The translations under genes and the position numbers were made by a program. Source: Aedes albopictus (lineage: Eukaryota; Arthropoda; Insecta; Diptera; Culicidae). From it: a DNA stretch of 64,000 nt. The notes beneath the pieces were generated by a model. That model saw only the letters and a program-made list of their open reading frames with translations, was not told the DNA's origin and ran no database searches. The stretch spans positions 134,544,703 to 134,608,702 of the forward strand of contig NC_085137.1 of NCBI RefSeq assembly GCF_035046485.1. Reading direction: 5' to 3'. Below, in pieces: positions 44,120-55,700 of the stretch. The stretch's first letter is position 1. Every line of letters begins with the position of its first letter.

Positions 44120-44575
44120 ATCTTTTCCTTCCTGGCGTAGCGCCTCCACTGGGGCAAAGCCTGCTTTTTTATCTGTATCAACGAGATTTTTAGCCCTAGG
44201 CTAGTTCATCTCGGGACCCACGCTTTACTTCCCTTCCGAAGGAAGAACTCACATTTTGCGAGTTTGTCGGGAGTGAGATTCGATCCCAGGTCCTCGGCGT
44301 GATAGTCAAGTGTTCTAACCATCACACCAGGTCCGCTCCACAAGCCTGCTTCTCAGCAGGGTTCTATGAGCAATTCATCAGTTACAAACTGACAGCTTCC
44401 TCAGCCAATGATCATTTTACATGTTTATATCCTGTTACAGTCATGAAGATAGATATGTCCAAGGAAGCCCAGGAAATTTCTTTTGCAAAAAGTTCCTGGA
44501 TCGACCGGGAATCAAATCCGACACCCTCAACATGGTCATGCTGAGTTCCCACGCGTTTACAGCCGTGACTGTATC
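44120..44575 (-). mobile_element. Feilai-like SINE split by another SINE
   Basis: Minus strand: GTCACGGCTGTAAACGCG (A box) and GGATTTGATTCCCGGTCG (B box), body CAGGAACTTTTTGCAAAAG and GAAATTTCCTTGGGC, and 3' part CTGCTGAGAAGCAGGC. Interrupted at 44167-44341 and continues at 44120-44156 (GGAGGCGCTACGCCAGGAAG). Confidence 0.82.
44167..44341 (-). mobile_element. Second SINE type nested in a SINE
   Basis: Minus strand: ACCTGGTGTGATGGTTAGAA (A box), CTGGGATCGAATCTCAC (B box) and a tail ending GATACAGATAAAAAAG. Perfect 10-bp duplication AAGCCTGCTT (44157-44166, 44342-44351), the host SINE's own sequence. Matches 49090-49250. Confidence 0.9.
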
Positions 44576-45300
44576 AGTCCTCCCTTGTTTCAAAAACCTC
44601 AGGCACAAAAAAACCGCCGATAGTGTACTATCTTAAGGATTTTTGGAGTCATGTGTGAGCAACTAGAAATAAGTATAAATTCACAAATGAAAAGACAAAT
44701 TTTGGAGTCCCAATCCGGCTCTGGCAAAACCTGTGGTGCCTCTTCTGCCATGCTGGCAGTGGCAGTGGCCTCTTAGCTATCGCCGACGAGGGGAACTATA
44801 TCGCAAAAACCGTCCAAAATTCCCTGGAGCGTGACGGAAGCACCGACGCGGCACCAAAATACGTATCCGCCATCTATTCCATGCCATACTACTGCACGAG
44901 TACTGTGTTGGTTGCCCGGGAGGGAATAAAAACACTTAGCTCGCTGAAATCGTCGGGGAAAATACTGAGGATCGCTCTCCTGGAACTATGGTGCAGAAAT
45001 TTATCAGTAAAATATGCTCTGGTCGGTTCAAGGTTCTGCGCTCACTCACGTGAGGCCAATTTACAACTCTCTGTCGGCTCAGTCGGCAGGTTGTTTTGTT
45101 TTTTTTTTGCATTTCTGCCATCCGATGACGATATATTGTGATGAAACTTTGCATCAAGTTGTGAATTTCCGGAGTTGGGATGGTGTCCCTTCTTCATATT
45201 TCATATCAAACTTGTAGTGTTCTTGTAAGTAAACGTTAAAATTGAAGTAGATAATTTTCCTTTCATTCCAACTAAGTAGTTGCATTCTATAACAGATACG
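44576..45300. other. Unassigned stretch with coding-like interval
   Basis: 44700-45080 is GC-richer and non-repetitive. One plus frame reads LLAIADEGNYIAKTVQ and onward past YVSAIYSMPYYC without stop to 45139, but its 5' part has stops and no start or splice site stands out. May be a decayed gene or transposon piece. Confidence 0.3.
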
Positions 45301-45849
45301 TACCGTAAAATGGGGTGTTAAGAACTCATGGGGTGTTAAGGGATTCATCTTCAGACACTACTTTAAAAAATCGCCAAACCGTTTACAAATTGATTTACTT
45401 ATTCCAAATTCGCTTCAAATGTGTGTTAGAAATAAAGGCATACTATAAGGATTACCACTCATGAAAATACGCTTTTAACTGGACACTAGACATCAAAAAT
45501 AGAACGGCATTGCTTTTTCTCAATTTCGCTACCATTGAAACATTCATTTGTGAGGTCAGAAATATTATTAGGAAAAATATGTGAGTACTCGTAAGGTGTT
45601 CTACAACTCATTTCAAACGAAACTAAGGTAAAATATTTGATCTAACTACGGTGGTTTTCGAATACACTAAAACCTCTTTTTATGCATGTTTTTTTTATGC
45701 ACTTTTAATTTATGCACCTTTTTTTATGCCCTGCATAAAAAGAGGGAAAGCTACTCAGAGCCAATATTGTGCATAAACGAGCATATTTAATAATGACAGG
45801 AACTATTGCAACGGCGACCGGGAGGTGTTTACAGATGAGAGCAAAGGAA

Positions 45850-47060
45850 GGTTGAAGGTTCGTTTTTGGGTGTTTCCGAAGGTCTCGTGTGCGTTACATG
45901 GGCTCCGAGTGGGTCTTAAGGGGATTTTGGAGTCATTTCAGGAGTCTCAGAGCATTTTAGGCTGGTTTCAAAGCCGTTACGGAGGCGTTTTTATAGGTTT
46001 TGGTTTAGGAGGATTTTTTTAGACATTTCAAGATGTTTTAGATCATTTTTGGCGTGATTCAGAGGCGTTACGGAAGCGTTACGGATGAGTTTTCGGGGTG
46101 TTCGGAGCCTGTCAGGTGCGTTGCATGGGATCCGAGGAGGTTTCGGGGTGTTCGGAGCCTCTCAGGTGCGTTACATAGGATCCGAGGGGGTTTAAGGGGG
46201 ATTTCGGAGGCATTTCAAAATGTTTCAGAGCATTTTCGGCGTGATTCAGAGGCGTTACGGAAGCGTTACGGAGGAGTTTTCGGGGTGTTCGGAGCCTGTC
46301 AGGTGCGTTGCATGGGATCCGAGGAGGTTTAAGGGGGATTTTGGAGGCATTTCCAGACGTTTCAGAGCATTTTCTGCGGAATTAAGAGGCGTTACGAAAG
46401 CGTTACGGAAGAGTTTTCGGAGTGTCCGGTGCCTCTCAGGTGCGTTGCATGGGATCCGAGGAGGTTTAAGGGGGATTTTGGAGGCATTTCCAGACGATTC
46501 AGAGCATTTTCTGCGGAATTAAGAGGCGTTACGAAAGCGTTACGGAAGAGTTTTCGGAGTGTCCGGAGCCTGTCAGGTGCGTTACATGGGGTCCGAGGGG
46601 GTTTAAGGGGGTTTTCGGAGGCATTTCCAGACGTTTCAGAGCACTTTCGGCGGAATGCAGAGGCGTTACTTATGTGTTACGGAGGAGTTTTCGGGTTGTT
46701 CGGAGCTTCTCAAGTGCGTTACATGGGACCCGAGGGGGTTTAAGGGGGATTTTGGAGGCATTTCAACATGTTTCAGACCATTTTCGGCGTGATTCAGAGG
46801 TGTTATGCAAGCGTTACGGAAGAGTTTTCGGGGTGTTTGGAGCCTCTAAGTGCATTACATTACATGGGGTCCGAGGGGGTTTACGGGGGATTTTGTAGGC
46901 ATTTCAAGACGTTTCAGAGCATTTTCGGGGGATTCAGAGGCGTTACGGTAGCATTACGGAGAAGTTCTCAGGGGTTTCGAAGCCTCTTAGGTGCGTTACA
47001 TGGGGTCCCCGCGGGGTTCAAGGGGGATTTTTGAGGCATTTCAGGAAGTTTCAGAGCAGA
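45850..47060 (+). repeat. Tandem array, about 137-bp G-rich unit
   Basis: The landmark GTCAGGTGCGTT(G/A)CATGGG recurs near 46107, 46293, 46436, 46572, 46708 and 46985 (steps of about 134-143 bp, with one local 60-bp duplication). The unit includes GGCGTTACGGAAGCGTTACGG. Frames of 65-104 codons reading RRFKGDFGG and similar are translations of the unit, not genes. Confidence 0.88.
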
Positions 47061-47340
47061 CTCTGAAATACCTTAAATCGCCCCTCAAAACTCTTCCATG
47101 CCCTTTAAAGTCTCCTGAGATCCCTTGAATTGCCCCTAAAGCCCCTTGGAACGCCCCCAAACCCACTTAATACTATTGAAATACCCCAGAATTCTCCGTA
47201 ATCCCATGAAAACACCAAAAAATCTTTACAGAACACCCTTGTAAGGCTCCTCAAATCCCCCGAAACAACCCCTTAAAACGCCCCTGAAGCCCCTTGGAAC
47301 CCCCTTTTTGGGCTCTCTGGGAACGTTCTGGAAACCCCCT
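47061..47340 (-). repeat. C-rich counterpart of the 137-bp array
   Basis: Repeats of GCCCCTGAAGCCCCTTGGAA and CCCTTAAAACGCCCC, the reverse-complement style of the GTTTAAGGGGG unit. Diverged and without clear period, so the element is again a two-sided array. Confidence 0.6.
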
Positions 47341-48744
47341 TAGCCCCACCTCATCTGCCCAGGAGCAAGATCTGTTCTCGCAAACTAGATTTTCTAATTA
47401 AAGCCCAAACTTAATTTATGCATAAATTTCCCTCTTTTTATGCCTTTTTTAATTTATGCACATTTTTAATTTATGCAGTCCCAGCCATGTGCACAAAAAG
47501 AGGTTCCAGTGTACCGACATTTTTTGTGAAAAAAGTCTAGTTTCCTAAACTGGTGGGGTGTTAAGGGATGAAATTTCTCATATAACTGTTTTATTTGTAT
47601 CATGAAGTTTTCAGGCGATTGATTCATTGTATAGCAGTTACTATTCTGAATGACGTAATGCGAATTTCATTTTGGGTCATAGACATCCCAACAGTTGCTA
47701 TGGATGATAAATTTAACTAATACAATATGGATTTGAAAAAACAAGTGTTATATTGATACATATAATTAGAAAATTGGCCAAAGGCTTAAACTTAATGCTG
47801 CAGTAGTCCCCTCTTTACAGAAGTTTGTGTTCTTTAGGTGTTTTGTTATGTTTTAACGAAGGCGTATTTTTCAAAACAGATTTTCATTTTGTTTTCTTAT
47901 GTAAATATTATTAATGATTGATGCTAAAACGTGACAGCTTTTTGAAAATGTGGAATATGCTCACTTGTTCCATATATTATGTAAACCAGACTGCCACTAA
48001 CTCTTGCAAACGAAAGTATTTATGAAGACGACTCATATGGCTACTAAAATATCTCAGAATTTAAAACACGACCTATCAGCGGTGCTCCAGAGTAGAAATA
48101 TCAGCATTGAATAAACATTTCACACCCTGCGCCATCTAATGATGCTTGCATATAAAACATTTCAATATAGATGAGTTTTTAAGTGAACGAAAAACTATAA
48201 ATACACATCCTTAGTTTACAACCTTTTGGTTAGTCTGAACTATTCAATTTGGTTACTCTAAATAGTAACTGTGAATAATGTGTTTGTTCAAAATTGAAGC
48301 CACTCAGGTACAATTGACGGTATTTTTTTTTTCAAATTTCGAGGATTTAATAAAAAAAAAATATACACAAGTAGATGACAATGAAACTGTCCCTGTACCT
48401 TCAGGACTATGATAATCTTTTTCGGTGGTGTTCAAGAAATAATACAGTCACAGTTTACAATTTATAAATTTTTACCTTTCCTTGAAATATAAGATCTTTT
48501 ACATTCATTACCTTAAATTCCTTAACACCCCATTTTCATATTTTCCAAAAATTCGCACATTTTCTTAAATATCTTTAATTTCTCCAAAAAATCGTCAAAT
48601 TTTGTAATCTATATGCGTAGCAGGCAGCAAGACAATGATCGGACTGCTTTTCCTGAAAGTTTCAAGAAGGAGAACCCATGAATTAATGGGGACGAAAAAT
48701 TTTTCCTTCCTTTAACACCCCATTTTACGGTACATATTTCGTCC

Positions 48745-49284
48745 TTAAGGCAAAACTGAAAGCATTTCCTCATTTTTTTTTTGGTTTTTGATTTTTTATT
48801 AAATAACGAAGCAGTACTTTCAAAATCGGTTTTCGTACACATGTAGAGAATGGATCAAGGTATCTTCTGATTATTTTTTTTTTTTTTGAGGTGAAAATGT
48901 TTTTCGTTTTTGCAGAAATCATTTTTCTGTGAATTTTTGTTCAAAAATGGTTTCTGCAAAAACGAAAAAAAATTCCACCACAAAAAAATCCAGGAGATAC
49001 ATTGATCCATACTCTACATGTATACGAAAACCAATTTTGAAAATATTGCTTCGTTATTTAATAAAAAAAATCAAAAACCAAAAAGTGAGAAGTGATGGTT
49101 AGAATACTTGACTATCACGCCGAGGACCTGGGATCGAATTCCACTCCCGAAAAACTCGCAAAAATGTGAGTTCTTCCTTCAGAAGGGAAGTAAAGCGTGG
49201 GTCCCGAGATGAACTAGTCTAGAACTAAAAATCTCGTTAATACAGATAAAAAAAAGTGAGGAAATGCTTCCAGTTTCGCCTTAA
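48745..49284. mobile_element. TTAA-flanked MITE containing a SINE
   Basis: TTAAGGCAAAACTGAAAGC and inverse GCTTCCAGTTTCGCCTTAA; arms continue through ATTTCCTCA and TCGTTATTTAATAAAA. Without the SINE it is about 370 bp, the size of the copy at 50456-50816. Confidence 0.9.
49090..49250 (+). mobile_element. SINE (second type) inserted in a TTAA MITE
   Basis: Same family as 44167-44341: GTGATGGTTAGAATACTTG, CCTGGGATCGAATTCCAC, tail TACAGATAAA. Perfect 10-bp duplication AAAAAGTGAG (49080-49089, 49251-49260). It lacks the first dozen bases of the head, a small 5' truncation. Confidence 0.9.
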
Positions 49285-50455
49285 CTGTAAAGTTGTCTTC
49301 AGTATCTCGTATTTGACATAACTCGAAGTATTTAACTCGATGTTTCGTTTACTTCTACTAACACGCCCAGGTTCATCATCATCAAGTGTTATTAATCAAG
49401 ATTGATAGGACAAAATTTAAAAGGCGGAAATAATTTAATCAGTACAAAAATAATCAAAACCCCCGGTAATTGCACTTTTTTGTATGATTCACAAGCTTAT
49501 ATCTCTTCTTGAACATATGCAGAACTTAATATTATTGACTTGTTGTACTTAGATACGAAGAAAGTGGGTTAAATCCCGATTAAGTCAATCTCAGATTTAT
49601 TCTACTAATTTCTCAATTTATTGGCGTGATATTTCGGCATGGCTTCATTGGAACCAACTGGCAAATCGTATTCAAAACAACTCAATAAATTTTCTTAGGT
49701 TCAATTCTTCATATCCATCGTAAAGAACGAGAGTTTTTCCCCAATCGATTCCATTGAAACACGATTCGTTTAATTTTAGCATCTCCTCTTCGGTCAACCT
49801 TCTCTACGTCGTTCTTTCACATGGAAAATATTGCTTATCCAGAGAAATCTTCCAACCTGGCGGAGAGAAGAAGACAAAGAAGACCTGTTCCGCAAACGTC
49901 AAACTGCTGCACACTTCAAAAAGTATGCACACAACCTTGAAACAAAAATAAATAGTTGAGAATCTAAATTATGTTTAATGGCGTACAGTTGCATACTAAA
50001 GTGCTAAAACTACACCTAATATAGTTTAGAAATAAGTCACATGTTGAGGCAGCAATTGCGATTACATAAACCATAAATGAACAATTTTTATTATATTTGA
50101 ATTTTATGGCAACCAAGTGAGTGAGAGCTTTTTAGCGTGAACCGAGCACTTTTGACGTTTGCGGAACGACTGCGGCGGTCGAAACCACCGCAACCCCGTT
50201 GGATTTTTTCTATTTTACCGCAGTACTATCTTACTGCACTCTGTCGCCCTACTGAAGATAGTGGTAAGGTAAACAACCTCAGACCATAAACAAAAACCAA
50301 TCAATCTCAAATCTTCTGCAGCGAGACTCAATTCACGAGACTGCCAGAGACGAATAATAGATGCATTCCCATGCAGTAAGACTTACTATCAGCTAGGGGT
50401 ATGCGTTATGAGAAGTACTTCGTGAGCGAATATTAGGCTGGATTTGCGCGAGAGC
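49285..50455. other. Intergenic stretch with one inverted-repeat element
   Basis: No supported coding. At 49889-50171, GTTCCGCAAACGTCAAA and its exact inverse bound about 283 bp, a probable MITE without a clear target duplication. 50200-50450 is mixed sequence. Confidence 0.5.
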
Positions 50456-50816
50456 TTAAGGCGAAACTGGAAGCATTTCCTCATTTTTTTGGTTTTTGAT
50501 TTTTCATTAAATAACGAAGCAATATTTTCAAAATCGGTTTTCGTACACATGTAGAGTATGGATCAATGTATCTTCAGATTTTTTTTTGTGGTGGAAAATG
50601 TTTTCCATTTTTGTAGACACCATTTTTTAGTGAAATTTTGTTCAAAAATGGTTTCTGCAAAAACGAAAAATATTTTCCACCACAAAAAAAAAATTCAGAA
50701 GATACCTTGATCCATACTCTGCATGTGTACGAAAACCGATTTTGAAAATATTGCTTCGTTATTTAATGAAAAATCAAAAACCAAAAAGTGATGAAATGCT
50801 TCCAGTTTCACCTTAA
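50456..50816. mobile_element. TTAA-flanked MITE, second copy
   Basis: TTAAGGCGAAACTGGAAGC and inverse GCTTCCAGTTTCACCTTAA. Nearly the same as 48745-49284 without the SINE, including the two long inverted stretches around CATGTAGAGTATGGATCAA. Confidence 0.92.
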
Positions 50817-52047
50817 TTCGAACACAACAATCATGGCTACTATGGGTCACTGCGAATTACAGTGATGCCCATTGAATAGTTTAACCATCATGAGCAAAGA
50901 TTTACATTCCAGATAAAAATCAGTAACTATTTAATGAGGCATGCGATATGAATGCAGTTTTCGACTAATTTGTAGCTTAGCTAAGGTGTACCGTACCGGG
51001 TCAACTAACTATCTAGGGCACTTGGAGAAATGCTACGGTCCGTTGAATGGAAAACATTATTTCCCCATAGTAATAGACACATTCTATGGGCCCCGTATCA
51101 TCAATACCGATTTTTCAAAGTTGAGTTATGGCATATTTGACATTTTTATCACATTCTACATTACTTTTGTCATCCAAAAATGTATTCGACATGATATTAG
51201 TGTGACAATAAATATAAATTGAACGACGATTAAGATTACCATTAAAATCGTGATTTTAAGTCTTTTAGGCACACTTTTCATCCAAACTATCGTATTTTAA
51301 ACACCAACACACTGATTTTTCAAAAGTCTTCCATCATTTGTAGATAAATGTATGTAGATTTCTTAGCATAAAAAGATTTTTAATCGGAAGACTTTACAAC
51401 TCTGAAATATGGCTGATCACAGTATGGGTTTTTATTGCGTTAAAACGTCACGAAAAATCAACATTTTTAAATTTTATTCAAATACGGAAAACGTTACAAA
51501 TATGAAATTTTGTATGCTCTTTGTACTCGAAAAGATCTTTCAAATGAGACTAAAAAAAAAGAAAATCGGTTCACGGAAGCCTGAGTTTCACCTGGTTGAA
51601 GTTTGCGTTGTAACGTCACGAAAAAAAGTTCTGTGGAAAAGACCAAATCTTTCTGGCTTGGACGGCTTCTGAATTGGACAAACGTAAGTTCTATATTCAA
51701 AACAGTTTCGTTCTCGTTGTGTATGAGCTCTTTTTCGAAATATCGTTTATAAATTGCGTACCATTGCCGGTTAATAAACTACGTAAACTTTTGAAGGACG
51801 GGAGAGATGGTGTTTGGCCAAAATCTACGATGTAATTGAACTGCGATATTGTAAAAATTTTTAATCGGAATCTAATACCACTCAAACCGAAAATTTATGT
51901 GATATGAGTGGCCAACAGACGAAACATTGACGAAATTACAAAGTTATTAAGGTGGTCAAAGACTTACAGTTGATGGATAGTTTGATTTAAAGTTCCACCA
52001 ACAGGCGGCACTAGAGAACTTACAAATTTTAAATTTCATATACCGCA
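50817..52047. other. Unassigned AT-rich stretch
   Basis: No recognised gene. AACGTCACG occurs at about 51442 and 51612. 51960-52010 (CAACAGGCGGCACTAGAG) resembles the edge of the 143-bp foldback unit. Confidence 0.4.
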
Positions 52048-52284
52048 TTTAGTTCACTACTGGACTGCGAACTGCGACTTTATAAGTGCGAAAACGTAAA
52101 TAAAAGTGCGCGATTGCATCAAACCAGGTTGATGTCTTCGGCGCACTATTTCTTCAATCTATGGAGAACAAGTGCTCTGAAGACACCGAGTTGATTTGAT
52201 GCATTCGCGCACTTTTATTAGCGTTTTCGCACTCGTGAAAACTAGTGCGATAGTCCAGTTGTGAACTAAATGCGCTATACATCT
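52048..52284. mobile_element. Hairpin MITE, about 237 bp
   Basis: CGCATTTAGTTCACTACTGG and CCAGTTGTGAACTAAATGCG are near-inverses. Arms continue through AAAAGTGCGC. TATA-like flanks. Related to 42718-42949 by internal TGATGTCTTCGG(C/T)GCAC motifs. Confidence 0.8.
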
Positions 52285-52825
52285 CAGGATCCCTATTACA
52301 TAGAAATACGATTTCTTCGGCAAAGTTGTTTGGTGAGTAAAGGACTTGCAGTTGATTTACCAATAGATGCGAGATTTTGCCACTAGAAGACGTTAGTTTC
52401 CATTTTGCAAAAGCAGGAAAAGGATTAGAATTTCTTGAAAAGTATTCTACAAGCTGGAACTTTTTTCACTTTGGACATATTGCATTCAAATGAAATAGTA
52501 ATCGAAGATCAATATATATAATTCTTAACTTTCAAAATTTAATTTGATTTGATTCACTTATTCCTAAGATATAAGGGTTAATAGAACAGCAGTTATAAAT
52601 ATGATTCTGCTTAAAGCGCTCCATCTTTGTGTAGAGCTAACCAATCAAGTCCAAATTTGTAGAAATTACAGATAACAAGATGAGGAACTATCAGTCAAGA
52701 TTTGAGAATTTTTGATATATTTTATAAAATGTTACGGCTTGTTGAATGTGTTTTGGGTAATTAGTGAAGTTGGTATGCTTTTGACGTCAGTGTTACATTT
52801 ATTTTTGATATAACAAGAATCACCG
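52285..52825. other. Diverged repeat-derived DNA
   Basis: Starts ATCTCAGGATCC...TTCTTCGGCAAAGTTG, similar in order to the 143-bp unit but strongly diverged. No gene. Confidence 0.4.
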
Positions 52826-52830
52826 ACAAA

Positions 52831-53325
52831 CAGACCTAACACCTACGAAATTGAAACTCATATATCTCAGGACTCTAATTACTTAGACTTTAGACTTTTA
52901 GAATGTTGATGTCTTTGGAAAAGTTGTTTATCTTGTCAAGAATTTTCAGTTTAAAAGCCGTTTGGTTCAAAATTCTAACTGACTATTGGTAGTGGAAATT
53001 TTGAAAAATCATGCACATTATATTTATTCAAAAAATATTCAACATGTTGTAACTTTTAATAAAGTGTTCAAAAATTCTGCCAAAAAATAGTTTCTCAACT
53101 AGTCAAAATTTGTTGAAAACTTTTTGAGAAATTCTAATCGTTTGTAAACTATTGTAAACTTTTAATTAGCGTCGCCCTGTGTGTCAGAATCTTACATCCA
53201 ATAGTAAATCAGCTGTAAGTTTTTGACTTATCAAACAACTTTGCCAAAGACACCAACTCTCTAAGTAATTGTGACTCTGACATATATAGGATGTTTTTTT
53301 CTAGAATTAGGTCTATTTGTCTCTG
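52831..53325. mobile_element. Inverted-repeat element, about 495 bp
   Basis: GACAAACAGACCTAACACC at the left, AATTAGGTCTATTTGTC at the right (inverse GACAAATAGACCTAATT), and inner ATATATCTCAGGACTCTAAT against GTGACTCTGACATATAT. Ends resemble the MITE at 40994-41256. Confidence 0.65.
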
Positions 53326-54668
53326 GAATCACAGAAATTGATGCCCCTAACTGGTATGCAGATCCTCAGGTATGTCTTTGGTTCAATAACTGCTCGCACA
53401 TCTTAAAGCTTTTTTAATTGAATCAATGACATTGCATAAATTATTGAAAAAATGTTTAATTCGACGGCGTGATTAGTTTTATGGTGCAAAATCTAAATAT
53501 CTGGCGGTGCGAAGTAATGAATATCAACGGTTCAGTCTTTGGGACAAAATTAGATGAATATGGGTGGTACTCAGAGATTAAAATTTTCATTTTCAGTAAA
53601 TGAAATTCAACGTGAATTTTGAAGATTCTCAACTGAGGGATCAAAATAAAATTCATTTTGGTGAATGAATTTTCTCACTTATTCATTCACTTTTCTGTCA
53701 CTGACAATTTTCCCTGAAAAATATAACTAGACCGTAACTCCCGATTATTCTTCCAATCACCTCAAAACTTGTGTATAGTAGTTAATTACAGTACTAATTA
53801 ACTGCTCTATTTGTCCATTAAGTCGGATTGTGCGTCTGTTAACAGAAATTGGACATTTTACGACGCGCGAAAAAATATTCGTGACAGAGAATTGAATGAA
53901 AAAAGAGAGGCATTCAGCTGACAATGAATGTGGCCAAACACGAATGAAAAAATGAGAATGTCAATCTTCACTTTCAGCCTTCGAATTTTTTACACACTGG
54001 TGGTACTAGGCCGAAGATGGGTACCATTAACCTTCATGAAGGAGTTTTCATACTGATGATAGCAATAACTTGGCCCTCCGAGCCATTTATCACAAGACGG
54101 ATTTTCAATAGAATAAAGTTGCTCTTGGAGCAGTGAAAATAATGCAATAATATATTCACAAATTTGGGCAATTTTGGCTGATTATTCTGATTCTAAAATG
54201 ATGTGCATTTTCGTGACGTTACAACGCGAGCAGAACCCTGTTTGAAACTGAACGGGCGTTGTAACGTCATGAAATGTAAAAGTCGATTATCCAAAAACAA
54301 ATGCGAAATTTAAATGTTTTATTCCATTGAATTGAAGAACAAACCAATAAAATTCAATGGTGAAAAAAAAAAATCAGAATATCATGAAAATCCGAGCAGA
54401 TTTTTTAAGATGTTGGTAGCGCGTTAGAGAGGGTCGGATTCTAGCGCGTTGTAACGTCACGCTACAAATACACATTTTGAACACGTTTTTCTAATGAAAA
54501 CTAAATGTTCAATAGGTCAAATATATCGGAAATTTTACAAGGAATCCGAATATGAAAAAATATTTTGAGGTTTACGCTCGTTTTCATGAGTTATAGTGGA
54601 AAATCTGACTACGAATGCGTCAAAACGTTGTATCGTCACGGTAGAATGTGTCAATACCCATACAAACT
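53326..54668. other. AT-rich stretch with inverted repeats and a recurring CRE-like motif
   Basis: An inverted pair TTCATTCACTTTTCTGTCAC and GTGACAGAGAATTGAATGAA bounds about 53680-53900. GTTGTAACGTCACG-type motifs occur near 54212 (inverted), 54254, 54445 and 54626. No supported gene. Confidence 0.45.
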
Positions 54669-54759
54669 TTAACCTTCCTTTTGCATCACGTTGGCAGCAG
54701 CTCGCTGACGTAGTGTAAAGTTTGGGTCAAAAATTACCCTAATGCCAAAGGAGGGTTAA
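54669..54759. mobile_element. Tiny TTAA-flanked MITE, 91 bp
   Basis: TTAACCTTCCTTTTGCAT and the inverse TGCCAAAGGAGGGTTAA. Interior GCAGCAGCTCGCTGACG. Same terminal motif as 3101-3223. Confidence 0.75.
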
Positions 54760-55390
54760 ACTGAACCACCCAAAAGTTATGCATCACCCAAAATAAGGAG
54801 AAAAAGTGGAGTAAACCTAGGATCAATTAGGTTGTGCGTATGTGTTGCATATTCAAAGAGAATTGGGGGGGGGGTCATAAGTGGTTTGTGCCTCAAAGAC
54901 CTGAAATAAACACATTTTAGGGCGATGCAGAACTTTCTAGGTGCTGCAATATTGAGTATGAGTAATACAATATATGATTCGATACTTATTGCGAGTAGAG
55001 TATGGTATTGAAATAATGACAATCGAAATAATGTTATAATTTTTTGTTTCCTTCCGAGTGATTCTGAACCTAAGCCGCAGTTTGAACTGTTGGACAGTTC
55101 TACTTTCCAAACGATATCTGTGAAAGAGAAGTATTTTTAGGAGAAACATCAGATAATACAAATATGGTTGCCATAATGGCTAACTTGGTCCCCTACTCAC
55201 GTTTTCAAGAGTACCAATCTTGAACATTCGGAAATAAATTCGCTCGATTTGGAAAAGTGGCCACTTTTTGCAAGTGAGCAAAGCCAGGATAAACAAGTAC
55301 GGCTTTGTTCGATGCTTCGTTCGTCAAATTTGTGCCTTCAAAGCTTGTATGAAAAATTGCAATGGGATTTCTTGATGTTTCACCTTAATG
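54760..55390. other. Unassigned stretch
   Basis: A G9 run at 54864-54872. No gene or repeat recognised. Confidence 0.4.
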
Positions 55391-55700
55391 GTGGTCTAGT
55401 AGCCACCGCTTCTCATTCGTATGCGGAAGGTCCTGGGTTCAATCCCTGGCCATTCCTTTTCCTGTACTTTGTATCTTTCTATTTACTTTTTCCCTCCTCT
55501 CTTACATATAAAACTCATGTATTCACATATTCCATAGCCATCGCTAGAACAGAAACGGGTTCAAAAAGCTTCTCCTCCTTCTAACTTTCATCACAGCACA
55601 GTGTCAATCTAGCATATAACGCCTGCGAGTTATGCAATCAAGTGAGCTATGTCGCATTATCTTCAGAGTAATAAACACACTAATCCAGCATTCCTTCAAA
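55391..55700 (+). mobile_element. tRNA-derived SINE (third type)
   Basis: Head GGTGGTCTAGTAGCCACC (A-box position) and GGTCCTGGGTTCAATCCCTG (B box) 40 bases later, with a pyrimidine-rich body (TTTTTCCCTCCTCTC). Right end approximate. A 111-codon frame overlapping it is spurious. Confidence 0.6.

Larger units (their letters stand above)
45665..47511. mobile_element. Nested TA-flanked element, 1.85 kb, around a G-rich tandem array
   Basis: CACTAAAACCTCTTTTTATG and the imperfect inverse CACAAAAAGAGGTTCCAGTG, flanked by TA (45663-45664, 47512-47513). Sub-terminal TTTATGCA repeats occur on both sides. The core is the 137-bp array and its opposite-sense companion. Confidence 0.85.
45303..48730. 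mobile_element. TA-flanked element, 3.4 kb, CCGTAAAATGGGG ends
   Basis: CCGTAAAATGGGGTGTTAAG and the inverse TTAACACCCCATTTTACGG at the ends, flanked by TA (45301-45302, 48731-48732). A second internal GGGGTGTTAAGG occurs near 45332 and 47553, and CCTTAACACCCCATTTTC near 48518. Contains the nested element 45665-47511. No transposase; the remaining interior is AT-rich. Confidence 0.85.

Noticed and set aside
45825..47034. Overlapping 65-104-codon plus-strand frames reading RRFKGDFGG-like repeats
   Set aside because: They reflect the approximately 137-bp tandem unit and shift frame with each unit-length change.
55249..55584. 111-codon plus-strand frame
   Set aside because: It overlaps the tRNA-like head and pyrimidine-rich body of a SINE and has no protein-like features.
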